Assembly (NCBI GenBank): GCA_017995695.1
Contig: JAGOIJ010000077.1
Coordinates: 1 to 7,575 of the forward strand
Direction: 5' to 3'
Origin: Candidatus Omnitrophota bacterium
GTDB taxonomy: Bacteria; Omnitrophota; Gorgyraeia; Gygaellales; Profunditerraquicolaceae
Length of the DNA stretch: 7,575 nt
In this document: positions 1 to 6,898 of the stretch, one piece after another
Layout of the letters: each line of letters begins with the position of its first letter
Numbering within the stretch: position 1 is the first letter of the stretch
Notes under the pieces: generated by a model
What the model saw: only the letters and a program-made list of their open reading frames with translations
What the model was told of the DNA's origin: nothing
The model's database searches: none
Translations under genes and position numbers: made by a program

Positions 1-1370
1 TGCCGTTGCGTTCCTCACAGCGAGATCATGCCCATCCGCTTGTTATCGCCGGCGGCCCTTGTACGCTTAATCCAGAGCCGATGCACGACTTCTTTGACGC
101 TTTTGTTATTGACGAAGCAGAAGAAGCGGTGCAAGAAATAACCGCGCTGTATCAAAAGCATAGACTAGCTTATAAGCAGGGAGCGCTGAGCAAGGAGGAC
201 TTGCTCATTATGCTCACGCAGATCGAGGGTATCTATGTGCCGTCATTATATGACGTCAGCTATACAGATTCAGGAGCGGTTAAGTCTTTTGTTGCGCGGC
301 GCCCGGGCATCCCTCATTCGATCAACAAGCGTATTGTTGCGGATCTTGATAAAGCATTTTATCCAACAGCGTGGCTTGTCCCTTACCTACAAACAGTGCA
401 TGACCGCGTTGCTTTAGAAATTATGCGCGGATGTCCCAACCGCTGTCGATTCTGCCAGGCGCGCGTGCAGTATTTCCCCTTTCGTCAGAGGAAGATTGAA
501 ACAGTGTTGCAACTTGCGCAAAAGGCCTATGAGGCGTCTGGATATGAAGAGATTTCATTATTGGGTTTATCGGTCAGCGATTATCCCTGTGTTGAGAGTC
601 TGGTTGAACAGATGGTGCGCTTGTTTGTTAAGAAAGGCGTTAGTGTTTCTTTACCTTCGATAAGGCCCATGGTAAAAGTAGCCCAAGTTTCCAGCATTCT
701 CGCGCGCATAAAGAAAACAGGGCTTACCTTTGCCCCAGAAGCTGCAACTGATGAGTTGCGTCGGACGCTTGGTAAGAATTTTGATAATTCTCATTTTTTT
801 GCCATGTTGCCGCAACTGTTTGACGCCGGCTATCAACGGATAAAACTATATTTTATGATCGGTCTTCCTCAAGAAAGACTTGAGGACTTGGATGCGATGG
901 TTGATTTTGCATTCAAGGTTTCTCAGATGCGCAAGCGGCCGGGAAGAGGCCCGGCAGAAGTTGCTATGAGCGTCAATACGTTAATTCCCAAGCCGCATAC
1001 GCCTTTTCAATGGCTCGGCCTTGATCAAATAAGTTTGTTGCAGCAAAAGCAGGCTTATTTGAGAGATAAAATCAAGCGCAGTCGTTGCCTAACCTTAAGT
1101 TTTCATAATCTTGAAATGAGTATTATTGAGGCTGTCTTAAGCCGAGGCGATCGGAGACTTAGCGCAGTAATTGAGCAGGCATTTAGATCAGAGGCGCGAT
1201 TTGATGCATGGGAGGATCATTTCTCTTTTTCGACTTGGCAAGAGGCATTCCACCATTGTGGCATTTCATATAATACTTATCTTGACGCCCGCCAGCGTGA
1301 TGAGATCTTGCCTTGGGATTTTATCAATATGGGCGTTTCAAGAAGTAATCTTGCGTCAGAGGCCCCGTAA
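1..1370 (+). CDS. B12-binding/radical SAM protein, TIGR03960-like (5' partial)
   Basis: The reading frame is open from the window edge (first full codon at 3), so the TTG at 6 is an internal Leu and the real start lies upstream. Numbering from that TTG, residues 1-40 match the end of a cobalamin-binding-like region (AGGPCTLNPEP, then FFDAFVIDEAEE). A radical SAM core follows, with the CxxxCxxC cluster motif at C143, C147 and C150 (GCPNRCRFC), expected to bind a 4Fe-4S cluster and S-adenosylmethionine. Later motifs are FMIGLPQE near 282-289, SxNTLIPKPHTPFQW, and the family-typical SRGDRR and LPWDFINMGVS near the C-terminus. Together these match the TIGR03960 family, whose substrate is unknown; members are usually paired with or fused to a DUF2344/TIGR03936 partner. 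No such partner follows here. The protein stops shortly after LPWDFINMGVS, and I see no Cys-rich tail. Family assignment is firm; biochemical role is unknown. Confidence 0.88.
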   Translation, partial: PLRSSQRDHAHPLVIAGGPCTLNPEPMHDFFDAFVIDEAEEAVQEITALYQKHRLAYKQGALSKEDLLIMLTQIEGIYVPSLYDVSYTDSGAVKSFVARRPGIPHSINKRIVADLDKAFYPTAWLVPYLQTVHDRVALEIMRGCPNRCRFCQARVQYFPFRQRKIETVLQLAQKAYEASGYEEISLLGLSVSDYPCVESLVEQMVRLFVKKGVSVSLPSIRPMVKVAQVSSILARIKKTGLTFAPEAATDELRRTLGKNFDNSHFFAMLPQLFDAGYQRIKLYFMIGLPQERLEDLDAMVDFAFKVSQMRKRPGRGPAEVAMSVNTLIPKPHTPFQWLGLDQISLLQQKQAYLRDKIKRSRCLTLSFHNLEMSIIEAVLSRGDRRLSAVIEQAFRSEARFDAWEDHFSFSTWQEAFHHCGISYNTYLDARQRDEILPWDFINMGVSRSNLASEAP

Positions 1371-1429
1371 TAATCGCCTTCTTTCTTCTAAGTCGCTACA
1401 TAGTTTTCCCTTATTTCTGATAAAAACTA

Positions 1430-1458
1430 TTGCTGTATCCTGCGTTACGATATATAAT
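1430..1458 (+). promoter_or_regulatory. Putative sigma70-type promoter for the GGDEF gene
   Basis: TTGCTG at 1430-1435 is followed after exactly 17 nt by a perfect TATAAT at 1453-1458. The -35 matches the consensus at only three positions (TTG), while the -10 is ideal. Transcription would begin near 1465, giving a leader of about 55 nt before the ATG at 1520. The site lies between the radical SAM gene and the signalling/ATPase genes, so it would start a separate transcript. Predicted from sequence only. Confidence 0.5.
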
Positions 1459-1506
1459 TAGCTTATCTATTGCATGGTGTAATCAAGACAAAAAAACTGC
1501 GTTGCC

Positions 1507-1514
1507 GAGGGAGG
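1507..1514 (+). promoter_or_regulatory. Ribosome binding site that fixes the start at 1520
   Basis: GAGGGAGG lies 5 nt before the ATG at 1520. It supports that codon over the upstream in-frame TTG at 1430, which overlaps the predicted -35 box and has no comparable site. An ATG at 1516 is out of frame with the gene. Confidence 0.75.
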
Positions 1515-1519
1515 CATGC

Positions 1520-2959
1520 ATGACCGAGAAGAAGAAAGTTTCATTGGCATTTTGCAGTATTCGTAAAAAGTTGAATATTGCATTTTCTCTGATGTCTATT
1601 TTGCCGGTGTTGGTTTTTAGTTTTCTTCTTTCAAAATACATCATTCCTCATTTTGGCGTTCCGTTGGATATTGTTTTGTTTAGCGTGTTAAGCGCTTCAA
1701 TCGCGCTTACCGGATATCTATTGATCAAAGAGGTGATTGATCGAATCTTATCTGTCAGTTCGGAAGTGCGTTTGATTGCGGCTGGGCAGTTGGATCGCAG
1801 TGTCACTACCCATCGGCAGGATGAGGTTGGCGACCTGGGGGATGCAGTTAACAAATTGACGTCGCGCATCCGCAGCAATATGGAAGAATTGAAGAGTTAT
1901 GGCGAAAGGACAACCGAGGTTAATTTTGAAATTCAGAAGCGCGTGCTGTTGCTATCGAGCCTTTTGCAAATCAGCTCGTTAGTATCGCAAGGAGGCAGGA
2001 TTGATGATATTTTAAAGGTTATCATTGAAAAGGCGCGCCTTCTGGCAAATTCCGAAACAGCATTTCTTTTATTCCAGGGAGAAGGAACGAATGAGTTTTG
2101 TATGAGAACCGTGGATGGCCCGAACGCAGCTATCCTTTCTCGCATCAGGCTTGATAGTTCCGATGAGATGATTGAATCACCTGTCAAGAAAAATAGGCCT
2201 TGTCTTGTTGATAAAAACAATTCTCTTCCCGAAAAGTTAAAAATAGTGTTTCCTGAAACATTCAAGATTCGCAATGCCGTCTTGGTCCCCGTATTTGCAA
2301 AAGGAGTGGTTGTGGGAGTGCTAGGTATCGGCAATAACCGCGAGCAGTTTGCTTTTGATAAAGATGATGTAGATCTGTTGGATATTTTTGCTAAGCAGGT
2401 ATCTATCGCCCTTGAAAATAACAGTCTGATGCATAGGGTTGAGAAGCTTGAAATCCGCGATGTGCTTACCGGGCTCTATAACGAATCGTTTATGCGCAGT
2501 CGGCTAAGTGAAGAGATTCGCAGGGCAGTTGCCTATCAAAGGCCCTGTTCTTTTATCGTGCTTAATATCGATAATTTTCAAAAATACCATAATGCGTATG
2601 GCACCCTTCACGCAGAAGCGACGCTTAAGAAAATATCGTCTTTGATTAAAGATTCGGTGACAGATATTGAGCGGGTCGGGCGCATGGGAGATAATGAGTT
2701 TGCTATCTTAGTCCCTGAAAGAAACAAGCGTCAGGCTCAGGAGATCGCCGAGTATATCCGCAAGAAGATAGAGTTTACCTTTAGCGAGGAGCCTGATAAG
2801 GACCGTCGTTTGACGGTGAGTGGCGGAGTGAGCGAAGACCCTCTTGATGGAACAGAGGCGGATCAATTAATAGCAAAGGCAAGAGAGCTTGTTGCCTTAG
2901 CGAAGACTCAAGGGAAAAATCGTATTGTAGGCTTAAAGGAGAAAGCAGTATGCCTATAA
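1520..2959 (+). CDS. Membrane HAMP-GAF-GGDEF protein with degenerate GGDEF site
   Basis: A 479-residue inner-membrane signalling protein. Residues 1-17 are basic and probably cytoplasmic. Hydrophobic segments at about 18-41 and 50-70 form a tight transmembrane hairpin with almost no periplasmic sensor. A HAMP-like region follows at about 70-125 (LIAAGQLDRSV, then QDEVGDLGDAVNKL). A GAF domain spans about 155-300 (LVPVFAKGVVVGVLGIGN), and a GGDEF domain about 310-472, opening with the usual DVLTGLYN. The GGDEF fold is clear (TVSGGVS, AKTQGKNRIV), but the active site is not canonical. The first metal-binding Asp is N349 (LNIDNF), the substrate-binding Asn is H357, and the signature motif is GDNEF at 390-394, putting N392 at the second metal ligand. 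The RxxD inhibitory site is also absent. Diguanylate cyclase activity is therefore unlikely, and the domain may bind nucleotide or a partner instead. The gene overlaps the next by 10 nt, suggesting translational coupling. The start is chosen from the GAGGGAGG site. Confidence 0.88.
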   Translation: MTEKKKVSLAFCSIRKKLNIAFSLMSILPVLVFSFLLSKYIIPHFGVPLDIVLFSVLSASIALTGYLLIKEVIDRILSVSSEVRLIAAGQLDRSVTTHRQDEVGDLGDAVNKLTSRIRSNMEELKSYGERTTEVNFEIQKRVLLLSSLLQISSLVSQGGRIDDILKVIIEKARLLANSETAFLLFQGEGTNEFCMRTVDGPNAAILSRIRLDSSDEMIESPVKKNRPCLVDKNNSLPEKLKIVFPETFKIRNAVLVPVFAKGVVVGVLGIGNNREQFAFDKDDVDLLDIFAKQVSIALENNSLMHRVEKLEIRDVLTGLYNESFMRSRLSEEIRRAVAYQRPCSFIVLNIDNFQKYHNAYGTLHAEATLKKISSLIKDSVTDIERVGRMGDNEFAILVPERNKRQAQEIAEYIRKKIEFTFSEEPDKDRRLTVSGGVSEDPLDGTEADQLIAKARELVALAKTQGKNRIVGLKEKAVCL

Positions 2960-3399
2960 GAAGAGTAATTAATAAGCAATTGGGAGAGTTGCTTATTGAG
3001 CGCGGCATTATAAACCATGAACAACTTGAGCGAGCCTTAGCGCTTCAGAAAGAGAAGGGTGGTCTGATCGGTGAGATTTTGGTTGGGCTTGGTTTTGCAA
3101 AAGAAGAGGATATCGCCCAGGCATTAACTGCGCAATACGGTTTTCCTTATTTGCCGTTAAGCAATTATGAAATTAACCCTGAAGTGGCTAATCTTATTCC
3201 TGGCCGCGTGGTGCGGCAATACCTTTTAGTTCCGATTGATAAGATAGGCAACAATCTGACATTGGCCATGTCTAATCCGCTTAACATTCAAGCGATTGAG
3301 GACGTGGAATTGCTTTCTGGTTGTAGCGTGCAGACCTTTGTTTCAACCTCATCCGATATTAAGAAGGCAATTGAAAGATATTACAAAGACAAAGAATGA
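2950..3399 (+). CDS. Stand-alone MshEN (GspE N-terminal) domain protein, predicted c-di-GMP sensor
   Basis: This 149-residue protein is only the N-terminal domain found on GspE/PilB/MshE ATPases, with no ATPase core. MshEN domains of known members bind c-di-GMP through two 24-residue motifs separated by 5 residues. Here motif I is residues 10-33, the spacer 34-38 (KEKGG) and motif II 39-62. Both motifs keep the glycines at motif positions 3 and 10 (G12, G19, G41, G48) and the closing Gln (Q33, Q62). The leading Arg of the consensus is Gln or Leu, so binding is plausible but not proven. Residues 63-145 form the second half (FPYLPL, then LTLAMSNPLNIQAIEDVE) and end at the natural domain boundary (AIERYY), so this does not look like a random truncation. 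The start ATG has AAAGGAG at 2935-2941, 8 nt upstream, and overlaps the preceding stop. It probably acts in the cytoplasm as a regulator of the two ATPases encoded downstream. Confidence 0.85.
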   Translation: MPIRRVINKQLGELLIERGIINHEQLERALALQKEKGGLIGEILVGLGFAKEEDIAQALTAQYGFPYLPLSNYEINPEVANLIPGRVVRQYLLVPIDKIGNNLTLAMSNPLNIQAIEDVELLSGCSVQTFVSTSSDIKKAIERYYKDKE

Positions 3400-3402
3400 A
3401 TT

Positions 3403-3471
3403 GGTCTATAGTCTATGGTCAATGGTCTATAGATTGTCCATCGGCTATCGGCTATCGGCTATCGACTAATC
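3403..3471 (+). repeat. Heptamer tandem repeats in the spacer before the first ATPase gene
   Basis: Four 7-nt units (GGTCTAT, AGTCTAT, GGTCAAT, GGTCTAT) fill 3403-3430. After a 12-nt gap, three exact GGCTATC copies fill 3443-3463, followed by a diverged GACTAATC. This occupies nearly the whole 73-nt gap between the MshEN gene and the ATPase gene and runs up to the ATG at 3473, leaving no recognisable ribosome binding site. Part of it can fold: TGGTCAAT (3416-3423) pairs with ATTGTCCA (3433-3440) with one T-T mismatch around a 9-nt loop. No U-run follows the hairpin, so it is not an intrinsic terminator. Function unknown; it resembles low-complexity heptamer repeats seen between genes in some bacteria. 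Confidence 0.8.
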
Positions 3472-3472
3472 A

Positions 3473-5185
3473 ATGCTTTCTTTAAAAGAACATCTCACCG
3501 AAATACTCATCAAGAGCAATCTGATTACGCAAGAACAGCTCAATAGCGCCCTCGAAATTCAAAAAAATAAGGGCGGGCGCTTAAGCGATATCATCGTCGC
3601 TTTAAAATTCATAAAAGAGCATGATCTTATCCTTGCGCTTAGCAAGGGGTTGGGGTTTCCTCTTATCGACCTTAAGCGATTTAAGGTCGATACTGATTTA
3701 GCTAAAATAATCCCTGTTGATATTGCCCGTCATTATCAGATTATACCTGTTTCTAAGATGGGCGATACCGTCACCTTGGCTATGGCTGATCCTCTCAATA
3801 TCTTTGCCATTGACCATGTAGAGTCGCTCACTGGTTATAAGATTAACCCGATTATTTCTTCTGCTCAGGATATTGCGCAGGCAATCGAATTCTCTTTCCC
3901 TGATTCAACCAAGGGCGTTATCAATAGTTTAGTTGAAGAGGCCAGCACTAACATTGAATTAGTGAAAGAGCAGAAAGAGGCGCAACCAAGTGACCAGGAG
4001 CTTAGCCGTATTAGCCAAGAAGCTCCGGTTATCAAGGTCGCCAATTTAATATTAGCAGAGGCCATTAAGAAGAAAGCTTCCGATATCCTCATTGAGCCAA
4101 TGGATCAGAAATTGCGGGTGCGTTTTCGCATCGATGGAATATTGCAGGAAGAGCAAGCCCCTTCAAAGATGATGCATTCATCGATTGTATCGCGTGTTAA
4201 GGTTATGTCTAATCTTAATATCGCAGAACATCGCTTGCCTCAAGATGGCCGCTTTAAGATTCAATTTGAAGGCAACGAAGTAGATTTTCGCGTTTCCATA
4301 TTGCCATCGACACTCGGGGAAAAGGTAGCCATTCGTATCCTCGATAAGACGCAGGCCACGCTTGATATCCATAAGCTTGGTTTTAGCGAAAATGTAATTA
4401 CAAAAATAAAAAAGGTGTCCAAGCTTCCTCATGGCATGATTCTTTCCTGTGGTCCAACGGGAAGCGGGAAGACCACAACGTTGTATTCGATTATCGAATT
4501 TGTTGATTCTCCGGAAAAGAATATCGTTACGGTTGAAGATCCTGTCGAATATCAGCTGGAAGGGATTAACCAGGTTACGGCCCGACCTGAAATTGGATTA
4601 ACCTTCGCTTCGGCCTTACGCGCAATCTTGCGGCAAGATCCGAATATTATCATGATTGGAGAGATACGCGATTATGAGACGGTTGATATCGCCATTAAGA
4701 GCGCATTAACGGGGCATCTTGTTCTTTCAACATTGCATACTACCACAGCGCCTGGCGCCATCGTCAGATTAATTAACATGGGTGTTGATCCTTATTTAAT
4801 CAATGCTTCCTTAGTCTGTGTGTTGTCGCAGCGATTGGTGCGTAAAATTTGTCCTTCGTGTATTGAGGAGCAGATAATAAAGCCGGATATTATCAGCAGC
4901 TTGCATCTGCCAGCCGATCAAGTGAAGGGTATGAAATTCTTTAAAGGTAAAGGTTGCTCGCGTTGCTTTAAGCTTGGTTACCAGGGGCGAATCGGGATAG
5001 GGGAATTATTGTTAATGAGCCCGCGCATACGAGAATTAGTCCTTCTGCGGGAACAGGAGCATTTGATTAAACAGGTTGCGTGCAAGGAAGGCATGACAAC
5101 ATTGCGTCAAGAAGGCATGAAGGCAGTTGCGGCAGGGCTCACAACCCTTGAGGAAATATTGCGCGTAACTGTTGGCGACGAGTAG
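3473..5185 (+). CDS. GspE/PilB-family secretion or pilus assembly ATPase, copy A
   Basis: A 570-residue cytoplasmic hexameric motor ATPase of the type II secretion/type IV pilus extension family, at full family length. Residues 1-140 form an MshEN-type N-terminal domain and 180-295 the N2 domain (KASDILIEP, then RLPQDGRF). The RecA-like core carries Walker A GPTGSGKT at 327-334, an Asp box TVEDPVEY at 353-360, Walker B with E397 (IIMIGEIRD) and a His box with H415 and H422. A zinc-type tetracysteine site is at C460, C463, C495 and C498. All main catalytic residues are present, so it is probably active. Oddities: ASDIL has Leu206 where the family usually has His, the usual HTND after the His box reads HTTT, and the MshEN motif glycines are replaced (T9, N16, S38, K45). 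No ribosome binding site is visible before the ATG; the start is supported by alignment with the N-terminus of copy B. Whether it drives a pilus or a secretion system cannot be told from this window. Confidence 0.93.
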   Translation: MLSLKEHLTEILIKSNLITQEQLNSALEIQKNKGGRLSDIIVALKFIKEHDLILALSKGLGFPLIDLKRFKVDTDLAKIIPVDIARHYQIIPVSKMGDTVTLAMADPLNIFAIDHVESLTGYKINPIISSAQDIAQAIEFSFPDSTKGVINSLVEEASTNIELVKEQKEAQPSDQELSRISQEAPVIKVANLILAEAIKKKASDILIEPMDQKLRVRFRIDGILQEEQAPSKMMHSSIVSRVKVMSNLNIAEHRLPQDGRFKIQFEGNEVDFRVSILPSTLGEKVAIRILDKTQATLDIHKLGFSENVITKIKKVSKLPHGMILSCGPTGSGKTTTLYSIIEFVDSPEKNIVTVEDPVEYQLEGINQVTARPEIGLTFASALRAILRQDPNIIMIGEIRDYETVDIAIKSALTGHLVLSTLHTTTAPGAIVRLINMGVDPYLINASLVCVLSQRLVRKICPSCIEEQIIKPDIISSLHLPADQVKGMKFFKGKGCSRCFKLGYQGRIGIGELLLMSPRIRELVLLREQEHLIKQVACKEGMTTLRQEGMKAVAAGLTTLEEILRVTVGDE

Positions 5186-5188
5186 ACA

Positions 5189-6895
5189 ATGGCTATATTA
5201 AAAGAAAATATACTTGAGGTCTTGCTTAAAAGTAAACGCCTGACTAAAGAGAGTTTGGATGAGGCCCTTGAAATACAAAGGGAAAAGCAGGTTCCGTTAC
5301 GCAAGATCCTTGTTGAGCAGAATCTTATTTCCGAAGAAGAGCTGCTTACGTTGCTGTCAAAACAACTTTATATCCCGACTATACATCTTACGAAGTACAA
5401 ATTCGATAGTGAGATTATCAAATTGATCCCTGAATATTTGGCTCGACAATATACCTTGATTCCGTTGTCGCGCATTGGCAATACGCTTACTATTGCTATT
5501 TCCGATCCGCTTAATATCTTCGCTCTTGATGATTTAAAAACACTGACCGGGTTCAATATTGATACAGTCTTAAGCCCCCAGGAAGAGATTACACGGGCTA
5601 TCTCTGCTCATTATCGTCCTGATGCCGTTGCTGTCCAGGATATGTTTGATAGCGCTTCTGAAGGTATGGAAGATGCCGATGCGAATCTAGAGTTATATAA
5701 GATCGATCAAATTGAATTGACATCAGCGATTAAGGCGAGCGAAGATCCCCCTATTGTCAAGCTCGTTGATCTTATGTTGACGCAGGCTTTAAAAAAACGG
5801 GCATCAGACATTCATGTTGAGCCTGAAAAAGATTGCCTGCGGATCCGCTACCGAATAGATGGGGCTTTGCATGATTTTATTAATATCCCCAGCCGTCATC
5901 AGAATGCTATCTTGGCAAGGCTTAAGATTATTTCCAATCTTGACATTACGGAGAGTAGGATTCCCCAGGATGGGAGATTCAAGGTGAAGTTTGAGGCAAA
6001 GGAAATAGATTTTCGTGTTTCAGCTTTGCCAACAACGTTCGGCCAGAAATTTGTCTTGCGGGCATTGGATAAGGCTAATCTATCAGTAGGATTGGATAAT
6101 CTGGGTTTTTCTGAGCAGCCGTTATATGTATTCAAGCAGGCGATTACCAAGCCTTTCGGCATGATTTTAGTCACAGGTCCGACGGGTTCAGGGAAATCCA
6201 CCACCTTGTATTCTATTATTACTCAGTTGAATACACCCGAGCGACATATCGTTACGATTGAGGACCCCGTGGAGTATCAGATTGAGGGCATTACCCAGAT
6301 TCAAGTAAAGCCGGACATTGGTCTTGATTTTTCTTCGGGGTTACGTTCAATTTTGCGCCAAAGTCCTGATGTTATTATGATTGGCGAGATCCGCGATTCC
6401 GAAACTGCGGATATTGCTATCAAGGCGTCATTAACCGGTCAGCTGGTTTTGTCAACATTGCACACGAATGATGCGATCTCAAGCATTACCAGGATAATTG
6501 ATATGGGGGTTGAGCCGTTCTTGGTGGCTTCAAGCGTGGTTATGGTATGTGCGCAGCGTTTATGCCGAAGGATTTGTCTTAAATGCAGAAAGCCAGTTGA
6601 GATACCGAAGAAGTTTCTTGACGAAATTGGATTTCACGATTCCGCTTCTTTTTTTCAAGCTCAAGGTTGTAAATATTGCGATAATACAGGGTATTTTGGC
6701 AGAATTGCGCTCCTGGAAGGAATTTTGATCGACGACACTTTGCGCGAGATGATTATAAAAAAGCAGTCGCTCGATGATTTGCGGGCTTATGCTCAAAAAC
6801 GTGGCATGAGGATGCTTAGGGATGACGCGTTTCTTAAAGTCAAAGAAGGGACTACGACGTTGGATGAGGCCCTGAGGATTACGACCGAGGAATAA
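5189..6895 (+). CDS. GspE/PilB-family secretion or pilus assembly ATPase, copy B
   Basis: A 568-residue paralogue of the preceding gene, starting 3 nt after its stop and colinear with it throughout, so the pair arose by tandem duplication. Domains: MshEN-type region 1-142, an acidic linker about 150-180, N2 domain 185-295 (RASDIHVEP, RIPQDGRF), and RecA core with Walker A GPTGSGKS at 330-337, Asp box TIEDPVEY, Walker B with E400 (VIMIGEIRD), H425 in STLHTNDA, and tetracysteine C463, C466, C494, C497. Unlike copy A it keeps His209 in SDIHVEP and the HTND sequence, but the first His-box histidine is Gln418 (TGQLV). All four MshEN signature glycines are lost (L9, K16, R38, N45). It is probably an active ATPase and may assemble with, or alternate with, copy A. 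Only a weak GAG at 5180-5182 precedes the ATG, so translational coupling to copy A is likely. Confidence 0.93.
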   Translation: MAILKENILEVLLKSKRLTKESLDEALEIQREKQVPLRKILVEQNLISEEELLTLLSKQLYIPTIHLTKYKFDSEIIKLIPEYLARQYTLIPLSRIGNTLTIAISDPLNIFALDDLKTLTGFNIDTVLSPQEEITRAISAHYRPDAVAVQDMFDSASEGMEDADANLELYKIDQIELTSAIKASEDPPIVKLVDLMLTQALKKRASDIHVEPEKDCLRIRYRIDGALHDFINIPSRHQNAILARLKIISNLDITESRIPQDGRFKVKFEAKEIDFRVSALPTTFGQKFVLRALDKANLSVGLDNLGFSEQPLYVFKQAITKPFGMILVTGPTGSGKSTTLYSIITQLNTPERHIVTIEDPVEYQIEGITQIQVKPDIGLDFSSGLRSILRQSPDVIMIGEIRDSETADIAIKASLTGQLVLSTLHTNDAISSITRIIDMGVEPFLVASSVVMVCAQRLCRRICLKCRKPVEIPKKFLDEIGFHDSASFFQAQGCKYCDNTGYFGRIALLEGILIDDTLREMIIKKQSLDDLRAYAQKRGMRMLRDDAFLKVKEGTTTLDEALRITTEE

Positions 6896-6898
6896 CGT

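Noticed and set aside
1427..1473. Direct repeat CTATTGC at 1427-1433 and 1467-1473, 40 bp apart around the promoter, as an operator pair
   Set aside because: Only 7 nt long. A match of this size within about 150 nt is expected by chance often enough that it cannot be called a binding site.
1430..1519. A longer GGDEF protein starting at the TTG at 1430, adding 30 residues
   Set aside because: The extension overlaps the predicted -35 and -10 boxes, has no ribosome binding site and does not look like a signal peptide. GAGGGAGG fits the ATG at 1520.
2950..3399. The 149-residue gene as a frameshifted or truncated ATPase pseudogene
   Set aside because: It ends at the natural MshEN boundary, has a good ribosome binding site, keeps the ligand motifs better than its full-length paralogues, and no ATPase-core remnant follows before the next gene.
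3416..3440. Hairpin after the MshEN gene as an intrinsic terminator
   Set aside because: The stem is short, AT-rich and mismatched, and no T-run follows.
3403..3471. Heptamer repeats read as a CRISPR array
   Set aside because: Units are 7 nt, directly adjacent and lack spacers, and there are no cas genes nearby.
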